Virus record (IMG/VR): IMGVR_UViG_3300030328_003172 | Location: 1 to 49,711 of that record | DNA length: 49,711 nt | Strand: one strand, 5' to 3' | Origin: a virus | Shown: one piece after another, positions 16,205 to 22,189 of the stretch | Numbering within the stretch: position 1 is the stretch's first letter | How the letters are laid out: every line of letters begins with the position of its first letter | Program-made: the position numbers and the translations under genes | Notes under the pieces: model-generated | What the model saw: only the letters and a program-made list of their open reading frames with translations | Database searches by the model: none | Told to the model about the DNA's origin: nothing

Positions 16205-16891
16205 TTAATTAGGCTTTGATTCTGCTCTTATCTCTTTGAACAGATTAGAGAAACGACCTTGCTCTTTCATGTCCTCTCCATTAGTTTGGACACGATTGCC
16301 CTCACTATGTATTAAGACTCTTTCCCTAATAGGTTTAGTTGTCATGATAGTAGTGTTATCTATGCCTGAAGTATTTATCATCAGTATTTCTTCTCTATCA
16401 GGGTGTTCACTAGGTGTTACATCTAAATTCTTAATAGGAATATTCTTCCCATTATTAGCTTTGACACACCAAGCCTCAGAAATAAATGAGTAGTATTTAG
16501 CATTAAAGTCATCAAGCATACCTGATATAACTTTAACTGCCAAATTTTTAGATAGATTAGTAGTGAACTTACACCCAATATATGCAACTGCATACTTGCT
16601 ATCTGGGTTATCATCTCCTAACACACCTGCATCTTTTCCCATTTGAATGAACTGACTTCCTCTTGCTGTAATCAATTTTCTTTCAAAAGGAATAAGAAAC
16701 AAACTAGGCATTTCTTCTTTTACTTCTTGTTTATGAAACTCAAAACAATCTATTCCCATGTGACATGCATAACTGTGAAACATGTCTATGTCATGATAGT
16801 TCCAAGTATCTTGACCTCTTAGTGCTGTGAACTCGACAGGAAAATTCTTCATGAATTGTTCTGTCATCTCTTGTAGTTTATCTTTGTCCAT
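16205..16891 (-). CDS. Conserved phage hypothetical protein
   Basis: The protein has 228 residues, soluble, with a mixed alpha/beta composition. Conserved-looking segments are RGQDTWNYHDIDMFHSYAC near residue 25, YYSFISEAWCVK near 132 and TPSEHPDREEILMI near 158. I have seen the SEAW...PSE-HPDR-E pattern in marine phage hypotheticals, with no assigned function. It has an AAGGAG ribosome site, its own GGGATA-type promoter and a terminator, so it is a single-gene unit. It could be an early host-takeover protein given that layout, but this is speculation. Confidence 0.7.
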   Translation of the reverse strand: MDKDKLQEMTEQFMKNFPVEFTALRGQDTWNYHDIDMFHSYACHMGIDCFEFHKQEVKEEMPSLFLIPFERKLITARGSQFIQMGKDAGVLGDDNPDSKYAVAYIGCKFTTNLSKNLAVKVISGMLDDFNAKYYSFISEAWCVKANNGKNIPIKNLDVTPSEHPDREEILMINTSGIDNTTIMTTKPIRERVLIHSEGNRVQTNGEDMKEQGRFSNLFKEIRAESKPN

Positions 16892-16911
16892 ATGACTCCT
16901 TTGTTATTTTA

Positions 16912-16940
16912 TATATAGTTATCCCACGAAGATAAGTCAA
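16912..16940 (-). promoter_or_regulatory. Promoter with GGGATA box
   Basis: On the minus strand TTGACT (16935-16940), a 17-nt spacer and TATATA (16912-16917) lie just before the AAGGAG of the 16205-16891 gene. The spacer carries TCGTGGGATAAC, nearly the same as in the promoter at 15708-15736. The identical first 11 nt argue for a shared regulator. Confidence 0.72.
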
Positions 16941-16944
16941 GAAA

Positions 16945-17052
16945 TTAAAGTAAATAATATAAAAAAGAGACAACTCCAACCAACAGCACGATCCGTGCAG
17001 GCCCAGCTGCCAGTAGTGATATTATACCTACAACATATATTGCGTATATCAT
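16945..17052 (-). CDS. Small membrane protein (35 residues)
   Basis: The ORF is almost entirely hydrophobic: MIYAIYVVGIISLLAAGPA forms one helix and IVLLVGVVSFLYYLL a second, joined by a short GPAR turn. The start lies 11 nt after the stop of the 17064-17459 gene, in a repeat half-copy (AATCCCGTTCA). A longer reading of this frame from 17205 overlaps the neighbouring gene and is a shadow. A small inner-membrane protein, perhaps holin-like or superinfection-related, is possible. Confidence 0.5.
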   Translation of the reverse strand: MIYAIYVVGIISLLAAGPARIVLLVGVVSFLYYLL

Positions 17053-17063
17053 CGTGAACGGGA

Positions 17064-17459
17064 TTATGGTACTTTTACGTAATAGGTAGGTTCGGATGTG
17101 CCGGTAGCGGATGGTAATACATCTTCCTGCTGCTTCAAAGCTTGACCCACAGCAACGGCATCCTTTACCTGCAGCTCTTGCGCTCTTACCTCGACGGCCC
17201 ACCACACTAGTTTATTCTTGAATGTCCGGTACGACTCTTCATCCTTGGTAAGGGCGTATACTTTCTCCATAAGCGTCACCCCTTCCTGGTCAGCTGAATC
17301 TTCCAGCATCTCCCAAATCTCTGTTCTGTGCTCATCATAAAAGTCGCTCGTCTCATGATAATAGATCAATCCACTGACGCCTCCGCTGCAGCCATGGTTC
17401 GCGATGTCTTTGATATCTTCCTTGTCTTTCTTATTTAAATAGTCTGTTATAGTTCTCAT
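17064..17459 (-). CDS. Conserved phage protein (DUF7222-like)
   Basis: The protein has 131 residues. Its core IANHGCSGGVSGLIYYHETS with DFYDEHRTEIWEMLED near residue 45 is a pattern I know from a family of hypothetical proteins in marine and other phages. I chose the ATG at 17459 because AAGGAAG lies 5 nt before it, whereas the longer GTG start lacks one. The gene has its own TTGACA promoter about 90 nt upstream. Base composition is GC-richer than its neighbours (many Gly/Ala/Val codons with G or C). The function is unknown. Confidence 0.7.
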   Translation of the reverse strand: MRTITDYLNKKDKEDIKDIANHGCSGGVSGLIYYHETSDFYDEHRTEIWEMLEDSADQEGVTLMEKVYALTKDEESYRTFKNKLVWWAVEVRAQELQVKDAVAVGQALKQQEDVLPSATGTSEPTYYVKVP

Positions 17460-17546
17460 AGCTTCCTTTCTTTTTAAGTAGCCCACCAAGAAACAGGAGC
17501 CATGTGCAATGAATGCAAATGAAAATCTTAATGAGCTACCATCTAG

Positions 17547-17574
17547 AACCTATCATCTCCCATATTAATGTCAA
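17547..17574 (-). promoter_or_regulatory. Promoter with perfect -35
   Basis: On the minus strand a perfect TTGACA (17569-17574), a 16-nt spacer and TAGGTT (17547-17552) precede the 17064-17459 gene by about 90 nt. The spacer has ATATGGGAGATG, a relative of the GGGATA box in other promoters here. Confidence 0.45.
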
Positions 17575-17666
17575 CAAGAATTTTTGAGGGTCCTACCTAC
17601 AGGTAGTGAGCTCCTGGTCCCAGTTCTTTTATATATAACCAGCGAAGCTCAAAATTTTTTACAGCT

Positions 17667-18120
17667 CAACGGGAATGGCATTTTCCTTACCTTTTCGTAT
17701 GCTCATCAGCCTGAACAGGAAGCGACACCGGCTGCTCCCAGTTTATAAGGTTACAAAAGTCAAGCCACTACACTTTGTGTTTGAAACGGGAACGGGATAC
17801 TAGATGTGGTAGAAATGAGGAGAAAGACGATCCAGCATCTCGCGCGGAGCCCGCGTACGCTGGTAATGATTCAGGGACAATGACACCAGATTGTGTATAC
17901 AAACGGGAACGGGATTCTACATCTTGTGATTTTCCTTGACAACAGGAGGAAGCGGCCAGGGCCCTGCCTCATCCCTATTATAGTAACAGCGAATTAGTGA
18001 GGATTGTTGCGGGAAACGGGATTACGGGAACTCTGTCCCGGCACGGTCCGTGCGAAGGATGCTAATTAGTTTAGACCAGTCATATGGTTTCTCTAACGTT
18101 AAAACGGGAAACGGGAATCC
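17667..18120 (-). repeat. Dispersed PFP repeat, copies R4-R8
   Basis: Five copies start at 17667, 17783, 17901, 18011 and 18101, with quasi-regular spacing of 116, 118, 110 and 90 nt. R7 spans the stop codon of the nuclease gene, and R8 lies inside it and encodes the segment GPGFPFPVLTL. R4 and R5 flank a segment that resembles the 15.8-kb spacer. The 562-nt block 17460-18021 has no long ORF; it contains R4-R7, a possible promoter and GC-rich stems such as GCGCGGAGCCCGCG. Confidence 0.82.
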
Positions 18121-18423
18121 AGGACCGGTGACCACTGTACGACAATCGTAAACCTTTAAGACCGAACCCGAGAGGGGTCGGGCCAACACAAAAACATTTC
18201 CTCCAACTCTTAATCTCTCGTAAATCCAGGCTTTTTGAAACTTAGATAGCCGAAGTGAGTTTCCTTTTATTACCTTAAGCTCTAACCAAAAATCTTTACC
18301 ATCAATACACCCATTTACATCAGGTATACCAAGTCCTACTCTACTTTCTATTCTTACTAAATGCGCGTCTTTTAATCCTTTTTTTACGTCTTGCCATAAC
18401 TTTGCTTCTGGGCCCTTTGACAT
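18022..18423 (-). CDS. PD-(D/E)xK nuclease (VRR-NUC-like)
   Basis: This 133-residue protein has the small-nuclease layout: an early Glu in PEAKLWQDVKKG, GIPDVNG (32-38) with the catalytic Asp, WLELK (46-50) with Glu and Lys, and a Gln in LSKFQKAW. Such enzymes resolve branched DNA or act as endonucleases in phage replication. It is preceded by GGAG and overlaps the metalloprotease gene by 83 nt. The C-terminus is extended (RTDRAGTEFP) by repeat sequence, so the 3' end may have been rewritten. Specificity is unknown. Confidence 0.75.
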   Translation of the reverse strand: MSKGPEAKLWQDVKKGLKDAHLVRIESRVGLGIPDVNGCIDGKDFWLELKVIKGNSLRLSKFQKAWIYERLRVGGNVFVLARPLSGSVLKVYDCRTVVTGPGFPFPVLTLEKPYDWSKLISILRTDRAGTEFP

Positions 18424-18757
18424 TTATTTCTCCATTAATTAGTGTTGAAAGATAAGGTAAGAACCATTTATTATCTTTAATAACTTGTACTAACAAATTA
18501 GTCAAAGCATTTACAGTTAGCTCTTCTTTTTTTGTGTTTGTTAAAGGACCACCATCAGCACTTAAACCCGAGTAATCCAACCCGGCATGCAATACTTCAT
18601 GTAAGAACGTATTCCCTTTTTCAATACCTTTAAGATTTTTTTCCAATAAGATTGTCTTCTGCTGCGCATCATATTCTCCTAATGTAATCTGATCCTTGAA
18701 TATTATATTCTTAATAGAAAGGTTATCATACCCAATTTTAATTTTTTTCTTTAACAT
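18341..18757 (-). CDS. Small HExxH metalloprotease-like protein
   Basis: The protein has 138 residues. NTFLHEVLHAGLDYSG near residues 49-64 carries the zinc-protease HExxH motif, and a downstream Glu in TKKEELTVNAL could be the third ligand. This resembles the small zincins of phages and IrrE/ImmA-like proteins. The final 27 residues are very basic (VMARRKKRIKRR) and overlap the nuclease gene, perhaps an extension. An AAAGGTG ribosome site is present. Substrate is unknown: lysis, virion maturation or regulator cleavage are all possible. Confidence 0.65.
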   Translation of the reverse strand: MLKKKIKIGYDNLSIKNIIFKDQITLGEYDAQQKTILLEKNLKGIEKGNTFLHEVLHAGLDYSGLSADGGPLTNTKKEELTVNALTNLLVQVIKDNKWFLPYLSTLINGEINVKGPRSKVMARRKKRIKRRAFSKNRK

Positions 18758-18831
18758 GTACTTTCACCTTTCCCACCTGGGTTTTAATAAATGATTTATT
18801 GTGTATAAAATTAAGTACAGCTAAAAAATCT

Positions 18832-19368
18832 TTAAACGTCTGGGTTTTGTCCGCTTTCGTTTTCAACGACTGTAGCGTCCTCTGATATTTCGATAACCTT
18901 CGTCTCGCCAAGCTCATCTTTTAACTCCTTAATAGATTTAATTAAATCATCCTTACTAAGTGCAGATAAATTCTGCGTCTTAATTTCTTTTCTATCAATG
19001 TAAAATCCTGCTGCTTGACCTAATCTAAATTCAGAATTAATAGCAGCAGCCAGTTGTCCTTTGTCTTCTGCTCTTTTAGATAAACCGTCGAGTCTTTTCA
19101 AATGTCTTAAAAAATCTTTGTAATGAGTAATACCTTTTTCTCTCATCTCTTCAATGTAAGCAACTACATGAGGAGATTTATCCGGGTTAGTTAATATAGA
19201 TCCCCACTTCTCACAAGTAGGCTTAGAATAACCAGCTCTTTCAGCAGCTTCTTTTTTAGTTATGTTCGGATAGTGCGCAACAAACACTTCAGCAAAAGTT
19301 CTTTGCTTTGGAGTTAAATGTAAATGTGTTTTCTTTTTGTTAGCGATAGTAAGTCCAGTTCTACTCAT
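18832..19368 (-). CDS. terS: Terminase small subunit
   Basis: This 178-residue protein has an N-terminal helix-turn-helix region (LTPKQRTFAEVFVAHYPN, then KKEAAERAGYSKPTCEKWG), typical of phage small terminases that bind pac or cos. A Lys/Glu helical oligomerisation region and an acidic C-terminus follow. The ATG at 19366-19368 is chosen because AGGAG lies 10 nt upstream; the earlier ATG has almost no spacing. The start shares TAATG with the small membrane gene upstream. It is separated from the large subunit by about 3.6 kb, unusual for this pair. Confidence 0.78.
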   Translation of the reverse strand: MSRTGLTIANKKKTHLHLTPKQRTFAEVFVAHYPNITKKEAAERAGYSKPTCEKWGSILTNPDKSPHVVAYIEEMREKGITHYKDFLRHLKRLDGLSKRAEDKGQLAAAINSEFRLGQAAGFYIDRKEIKTQNLSALSKDDLIKSIKELKDELGETKVIEISEDATVVENESGQNPDV

Positions 19369-19490
19369 TAGATACATGCTCCTATGTGTGCTACTAATAA
19401 ATAAACAACTGCTACAATCATTATGACTTTATACTCAAGTTCATATCTATCTAACAACGATGTAATTCTTTTTTTAATCTGTTCTTTCAT
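19368..19490 (-). CDS. Small membrane protein (40 residues)
   Basis: The ORF has a charged N-terminal helix (KEQIKKRITSLLDRYELE) and then one membrane helix, YKVIMIVAVVYLLVAHIGAC. An AGGAG lies 6 nt before the ATG. Its TAA overlaps the start of terS (TAATG), so the two are translationally coupled. This clean SD, the coupling and the transmembrane design argue for a real gene. The role is unknown. Confidence 0.7.
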   Translation of the reverse strand: MKEQIKKRITSLLDRYELEYKVIMIVAVVYLLVAHIGACI

Positions 19491-19510
19491 TTCCAGCTCC
19501 TGTATAAGAT

Positions 19511-19539
19511 TATCTAGACTAAATATATATCATTTGCAA
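19511..19539 (-). promoter_or_regulatory. Possible promoter of the terS unit
   Basis: On the minus strand TTGCAA (19534-19539), a 17-nt spacer and TAGATA (19511-19516) stand about 20 nt before the start of the small membrane gene. The -10 is weak. It borders the candidate origin region. Confidence 0.4.
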
Positions 19540-19578
19540 GAAAAGGTCACCAGCCCTTTAGGGTAGTAGTATGAAATT

Positions 19579-19661
19579 CTGGGTACTTTCTGGGTACTAG
19601 TATGACAAAATAAGTGTTGGTATTACTACTTAATAACTCTTTTTCTGTTAGTCTGGGTACT
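19579..19661 (+). repeat. Three iteron-like repeats (CTGGGTACT)
   Basis: Identical 9-bp copies start at 19579, 19590 and 19653 in the same orientation. The first two are 11 nt apart, one helical turn. Such short direct repeats beside a DnaA box are typical of initiator-binding iterons, though no matching initiator is known here. Confidence 0.6.
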
Positions 19662-19724
19662 ATTGAGGTAAAGTATAGTAAGAAGTACTTATACTTCAAA
19701 GTATCTATATAGGTATCGGAAAGT

Positions 19725-19733
19725 TTATCCACA
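19725..19733 (+). promoter_or_regulatory. Perfect DnaA box
   Basis: TTATCCACA is the exact consensus of the strong bacterial DnaA box. A chance match in a 50-kb AT-rich window is plausible on its own. The position 6 nt from the parS palindrome raises its weight. Confidence 0.6.
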
Positions 19734-19738
19734 TTACA

Positions 19739-19754
19739 CGTTTCACGTGAAACA
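19739..19754. promoter_or_regulatory. parS-like ParB binding site
   Basis: CGTTTCACGTGAAACA matches 15 of 16 positions of the near-universal bacterial parS (TGTTTCACGTGAAACA), including the perfect 14-bp palindrome. parS binds ParB, which loads and spreads on DNA in chromosome segregation. No ParA or ParB gene is visible in the window, so host ParB would be the partner. Confidence 0.8.
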
Positions 19755-19768
19755 TTGGTCCAAATACA

Positions 19769-19824
19769 GATCAAGTGAGCAACTAAAGATGAAAAAAACA
19801 ATTTAAGGATTAGCTCACTCGATC
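19769..19824. repeat. 12-bp inverted repeat with 32-nt loop
   Basis: GATCAAGTGAGC (19769-19780) and GCTCACTCGATC (19813-19824) pair with one mismatch (a G-U wobble in one RNA strand). Downstream are a second hairpin (GAGCCAGG with CCTGGCTC, 19829-19860) and a third (AGTCTTTT with AAAAGACT, 19868-19890). The latter two may terminate transcription of the small gene at 19922. Confidence 0.65.
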
Positions 19825-19921
19825 TTATGAGCCAGGTTCCACTCTCGCTTTCCCTGGCTCTGAAAGGAGTCTTTTATATGTAAAAAGACTTTAATATTTT
19901 AAACCAAAATGTCATATGTGT

Positions 19922-20134
19922 CTACCTATTTCTCCATCCACCTTGATCTACTCTTTGATCTTCTATTTGTTTAGCTAATTTTTTATTATCTTCTTTGACC
20001 TCTGTTAATTCTTTTTCAGCGTCCTGCCTTTTCTTCTTTTCTTCTCTCCACATTTCCAACAAAGTTTGATAGTCGTTGGTAGGCTCTGCCGGAGCATCAA
20101 ATTCTTCTTTAGTTATTTCTTTCCATTCAGCCAT
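19922..20134 (-). CDS. Small coiled-coil hypothetical protein
   Basis: The protein has 70 residues. The N-terminus MAEWKEITKEEFDAP is followed by a long Lys/Glu coiled coil. The C-terminus is polar and basic (DQGGWRNR). It overlaps the 35-residue gene upstream by 22 nt. No family is recognised. The ribosome site is weak (GAAG). It is the last gene before the structured island, so it ends the early operon. Confidence 0.6.
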   Translation of the reverse strand: MAEWKEITKEEFDAPAEPTNDYQTLLEMWREEKKKRQDAEKELTEVKEDNKKLAKQIEDQRVDQGGWRNR

Positions 20135-20220
20135 GATTTTTTTCTTCGTCCCATATAGTATTCAGAAGGCTCATAGTTCCATTTCTTACCATGATGTCCT
20201 CTAAAATCAGCATATTTCAT
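20113..20220 (-). CDS. Small basic protein (35 residues)
   Basis: The ORF reads MKYADFRGHHGKKWNYEPSE and then YYMGRRKKSW, polar and rich in aromatic and basic residues. It begins 1 nt after the stop of the methyltransferase gene and overlaps the next gene by 22 nt, which fits the compact style of this operon. No clear SD is seen. The aromatic/basic pattern looks coding, but no relative is recognised. Confidence 0.45.
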   Translation of the reverse strand: MKYADFRGHHGKKWNYEPSEYYMGRRKKSWLNGKK

Positions 20221-20221
20221 T

Positions 20222-20869
20222 CTAACTTTTACTATTATCTTTTTTATTATTAAGTTCATTTATAGGCCTTTGCATAATCATTTTTCTATCGCCGTTGGAT
20301 ATAAACTCAAAACCATATTCATTCAAGACCTCCCTGATTAAATGTGTGTTATAAGTCTTCCAATCATCAAAAATAAATAATGATCCAGGTGCGGATCTCT
20401 CAGCAAAAAACACAGCTTCGTTCATTACGTCAGTGGTTTTGTGAGGGCCATCAAAATGAACCAACCCGTACTCATTTAATAGATACTGCTTGCTTTCATG
20501 GTAAAACTCAACACCATAGTAGTATTTCTCCATAAAGACCTTGTCAGTCATATGCATGTGATTAAATCTCTTCTGTTCAGCAAAATCTTTCCTAAACTCC
20601 AATAACATCTTTTCGTCATAATCTAATTTGGTTGCCTTAACTTTGTCATAATGTTCATAAACTAGATCTCCGTAAGGATCTATGCCAATATGAAAGTGTA
20701 ATCCCGAGTAATTTGGTCGGATATACTCCATTATAATTTTAGTGCTTAGTCCTTTTCTAACTCCAATCTCTGCAGTTAATAAAAGTTTTTTATTTGGAAA
20801 TTGCTTGCCTAATGTTTCGCAGTGAGCTGCTAACAAATCGTATTCTCTGCTATCTCCTTCAATTGTCAT
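20222..20869 (-). CDS. SAM-dependent methyltransferase (Methyltransf_24-like)
   Basis: This 215-residue protein has the class I methyltransferase signatures: TAEIGVRKGLSTKII (32-46) as the glycine-rich SAM-binding loop, HIGIDPYGD (59-67) with the ribose-binding Asp, and VHFDGPHKTTDVMNE (136-150) with SLFIFDDWKTYN near 163. The pattern matches the family that often lies with sugar or polysaccharide genes. Its substrate here is unknown: DNA base, small molecule or glycan. Start and stop share bases with the upstream gene (ATGA). Confidence 0.75.
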   Translation of the reverse strand: MTIEGDSREYDLLAAHCETLGKQFPNKKLLLTAEIGVRKGLSTKIIMEYIRPNYSGLHFHIGIDPYGDLVYEHYDKVKATKLDYDEKMLLEFRKDFAEQKRFNHMHMTDKVFMEKYYYGVEFYHESKQYLLNEYGLVHFDGPHKTTDVMNEAVFFAERSAPGSLFIFDDWKTYNTHLIREVLNEYGFEFISNGDRKMIMQRPINELNNKKDNSKS

Positions 20870-21168
20870 CGAAAGTACCTGGCTCTTTTCTTAAGATATT
20901 TTTTTTGAAATATCGTAAAAGAATAGGGTTTAGTTTTAGATATTTTTTTATACTTATCAAATACATATTCTGGGTCATATGAAGCGAACATACACACCCG
21001 TGAATAATCTTTTGACTTAAGTCTAAACCATTTTTGTGCAGCCTTCTTAGCCACAATGAGACTTTTCTCAATTCCTCTATAAAGAGTGTCATCAAATGCT
21101 CTCCATAAGACTGCTTTCCATAAGCGAGTCTCCGGCTCCGCCGGTTGTGATTCGTATTCTGTATACAT
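20866..21168 (-). CDS. Conserved small phage protein
   Basis: The protein has 100 residues: ETRLWKAVLWRAFDDTLYRG, then KKAAQKWFRLKSKDYSRVC and a basic C-terminus. The Leu-Trp-Arg-Ala-hydrophobic pattern followed by a DY-x-x-VC-x-hydrophobic-A segment recalls a hypothetical family seen in phages and proteobacteria. An AGGAG lies 6 nt before the ATG. A longer reading in another frame (20859-21248) is rejected for poor coding character. Confidence 0.7.
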   Translation of the reverse strand: MYTEYESQPAEPETRLWKAVLWRAFDDTLYRGIEKSLIVAKKAAQKWFRLKSKDYSRVCMFASYDPEYVFDKYKKISKTKPYSFTIFQKKYLKKRARYFR

Positions 21169-21222
21169 TGCTCCTGTTGTTTATGACAGGAGACAGTTCT
21201 GTGGAAGATCGATGATGGTAAC

Positions 21223-21465
21223 TCATTGATGAAGCTGTCCCCTATCATTTGAGTTCGTCACTGGTCCGTGTTCCGTGTTTGCAGCGTTTTGTACAACGCA
21301 TATAGGACAATTGCTATAGGATGTGTCAACAGTTTGCAAGGGTTTTTGTAAAAGAATCAATCCCCCATGAACATGACTTACGTAGTGGTTGCCATTACAT
21401 AAATGACAGCTACCAACTCCATTATCAACAACGTTTCCAGCATTTTCTTTATTTTTTCCTTCCAT
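21223..21465 (-). CDS. Small zinc-ribbon-like protein
   Basis: The protein has 80 residues and two CxxC pairs (CHLC near 21-24 and CPIC near 54-57) separated by about 30 residues with several His (GNHYVSHVH). The layout suggests a zinc ribbon, with nucleic-acid or protein binding likely. GGAGG lies 5 nt before the ATG at 21465. The gene overlaps the next upstream coding region by 17 nt. Confidence 0.6.
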   Translation of the reverse strand: MEGKNKENAGNVVDNGVGSCHLCNGNHYVSHVHGGLILLQKPLQTVDTSYSNCPICVVQNAANTEHGPVTNSNDRGQLHQ

Positions 21466-21676
21466 TCTTCCCTCCACTTTTATCCATATCTTTCAATACT
21501 TTAGCCTCATAAGCTTCCGGTGTTATTCCTCTTTCTTTCGCTCTTCTTTGCACTTCTTTATCAATAAGAAGTTCAATGTATTCTGCCGGTTTTCTATATT
21601 CTTTTAAACATAGAGCCTGCAACAGGGTGTGAGATTTTTTTCGCACAGCCACTGATTTCCATTTACTGATGTCCAT
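21449..21676 (-). CDS. Ribbon-helix-helix-like DNA-binding protein
   Basis: The protein has 75 residues. A short strand (SKWKSVAVRKKSH) is followed by two helices (LLQALCLKEYRKPAEYIELLI and KEVQRRAKERGI), the order expected for an Arc/CopG-type repressor. The C-terminus is basic and Gly-rich. Such proteins autoregulate early operons. No cognate operator is obvious next to it, but the GGGATA box in early promoters would be a candidate to test. The assignment is by topology only. Confidence 0.5.
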   Translation of the reverse strand: MDISKWKSVAVRKKSHTLLQALCLKEYRKPAEYIELLIDKEVQRRAKERGITPEAYEAKVLKDMDKSGGKNGRKK

Positions 21677-21941
21677 AAGTTATTCCTTCTTTGTTAGTTT
21701 TAAATTTAATGATATTACCATAATCCATATGCTTAATCTTTATAGGTATGTTACTTAAAGTACCTACACCTTTATTACGATCGCCTTTTGTAATTTTAAC
21801 CCACATTTTTTCATCACCAAATGTTTTATCTTTAAACCAAACATAAACCATGCCTGGGTAATTATGTTCAGTATTTTTAATTAAATGATAAGTATCTACT
21901 CCATGATGCTTACAAGTATATAATATATTATTAGGTTCCAT
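21663..21941 (-). CDS. DUF2314-like protein
   Basis: The protein has 92 residues. Beta strands MVYVWFKDKTFGDEKMWVKI, then GVGTLSNIPIKIKHMDYGN and IKFKTN resemble the DUF2314 fold seen in bacteria and phages (a Trp-Val segment, an x-G-x-L-x-N-x-P turn and a Tyr-Gly-x-x-Ile-x-Phe closing strand). Function of that family is not established. It overlaps the ribbon-helix-helix gene by 14 nt. Confidence 0.55.
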   Translation of the reverse strand: MEPNNILYTCKHHGVDTYHLIKNTEHNYPGMVYVWFKDKTFGDEKMWVKITKGDRNKGVGTLSNIPIKIKHMDYGNIIKFKTNKEGITYGHQ

Positions 21942-21952
21942 GTTTCCTTTCT

Positions 21953-22060
21953 TTAATCATTACCGTGTTCAACTATTTGATAGGTCCAGCCTTCCGGCAT
22001 GCCGTCAACTGAGTCCACAACTCCATTTATAATGTTTATTGTAATAGTAAGTTTTTTCAT
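21953..22060 (-). CDS. Small conserved protein (35 residues)
   Basis: The ORF reads MKKLTITINIINGVVDSVDG and ends with an MPEGWTYQIVEHGN segment. Many phages carry short proteins with this design: a strand, a Val-x-x-Val-x-Gly turn, a Pro-x-Gly-aromatic segment and a closing strand. AAAGGAAA lies just before the ATG. It is short but clearly gene-like, with good spacing to both neighbours. The function is unknown. Confidence 0.75.
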   Translation of the reverse strand: MKKLTITINIINGVVDSVDGMPEGWTYQIVEHGND

Positions 22061-22072
22061 ATTTTCCTTTCT

Positions 22073-22189
22073 TTATAATAAGTACCACATTACACAAACT
22101 AGAATCAACAAACTTATTCTCGGTAAAAATATTCCGATGCATAAGCAGATTAAAAGCAGTGCTTTAATTGTTCCAGCTAGCGCAATCAT
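22073..22189 (-). CDS. Small membrane protein (38 residues)
   Basis: The ORF has two hydrophobic segments: ALLLICLCIGIFLP and SLLILVCVMWYLL, joined by a short Arg-containing turn. It is coupled to the upstream gene by ATGA. A similar reading on the plus strand (21999-22232) is a shadow. The topology fits a small inner-membrane protein. The role is unknown. Confidence 0.6.
   Translation of the reverse strand: MIALAGTIKALLLICLCIGIFLPRISLLILVCVMWYLL

Larger units (their letters stand above)
19540..19921. other. Structured non-coding island, candidate origin/centromere
   Basis: This block lacks a convincing gene; the only long frame opens with TTG and is crossed by the palindromes. It holds, in order, three CTGGGTACT repeats, a perfect DnaA box, a parS palindrome, a 12-bp inverted repeat and two further hairpins. 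It separates the late genes from the early replication genes. The combination suggests a replication origin or partition site, which is inference from motif content. Confidence 0.6.

Noticed and set aside
16945-17205. 86-residue minus-strand ORF
   Set aside because: The first 50 residues are antiphase to the 17064-17459 gene; only the last 35 residues form a plausible membrane gene, which is annotated separately.
15681-18021. tRNA genes in the spacers
   Set aside because: No cloverleaf with a T-arm GTTCRA and matching acceptor arm could be built by eye. The GTTCCCG repeats lack the partner stems.
15876-18120. CRISPR array
   Set aside because: Repeat units are short (16-19 nt), gaps are irregular (90-156 nt, with two genes inserted), and no cas genes are present.
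19547-19801. 84-residue minus-strand ORF containing NVSRET
   Set aside because: It opens with TTG without an SD and crosses the parS palindrome, DnaA box and repeats. NVSRET is just the reading of the parS sequence in this frame. Other frames there are equally open.
20859-21248. 129-residue minus-strand ORF
   Set aside because: It overlaps the 20866-21168 gene in another frame, has erratic Cys/His composition and lacks an SD, whereas the chosen frame has AGGAG.
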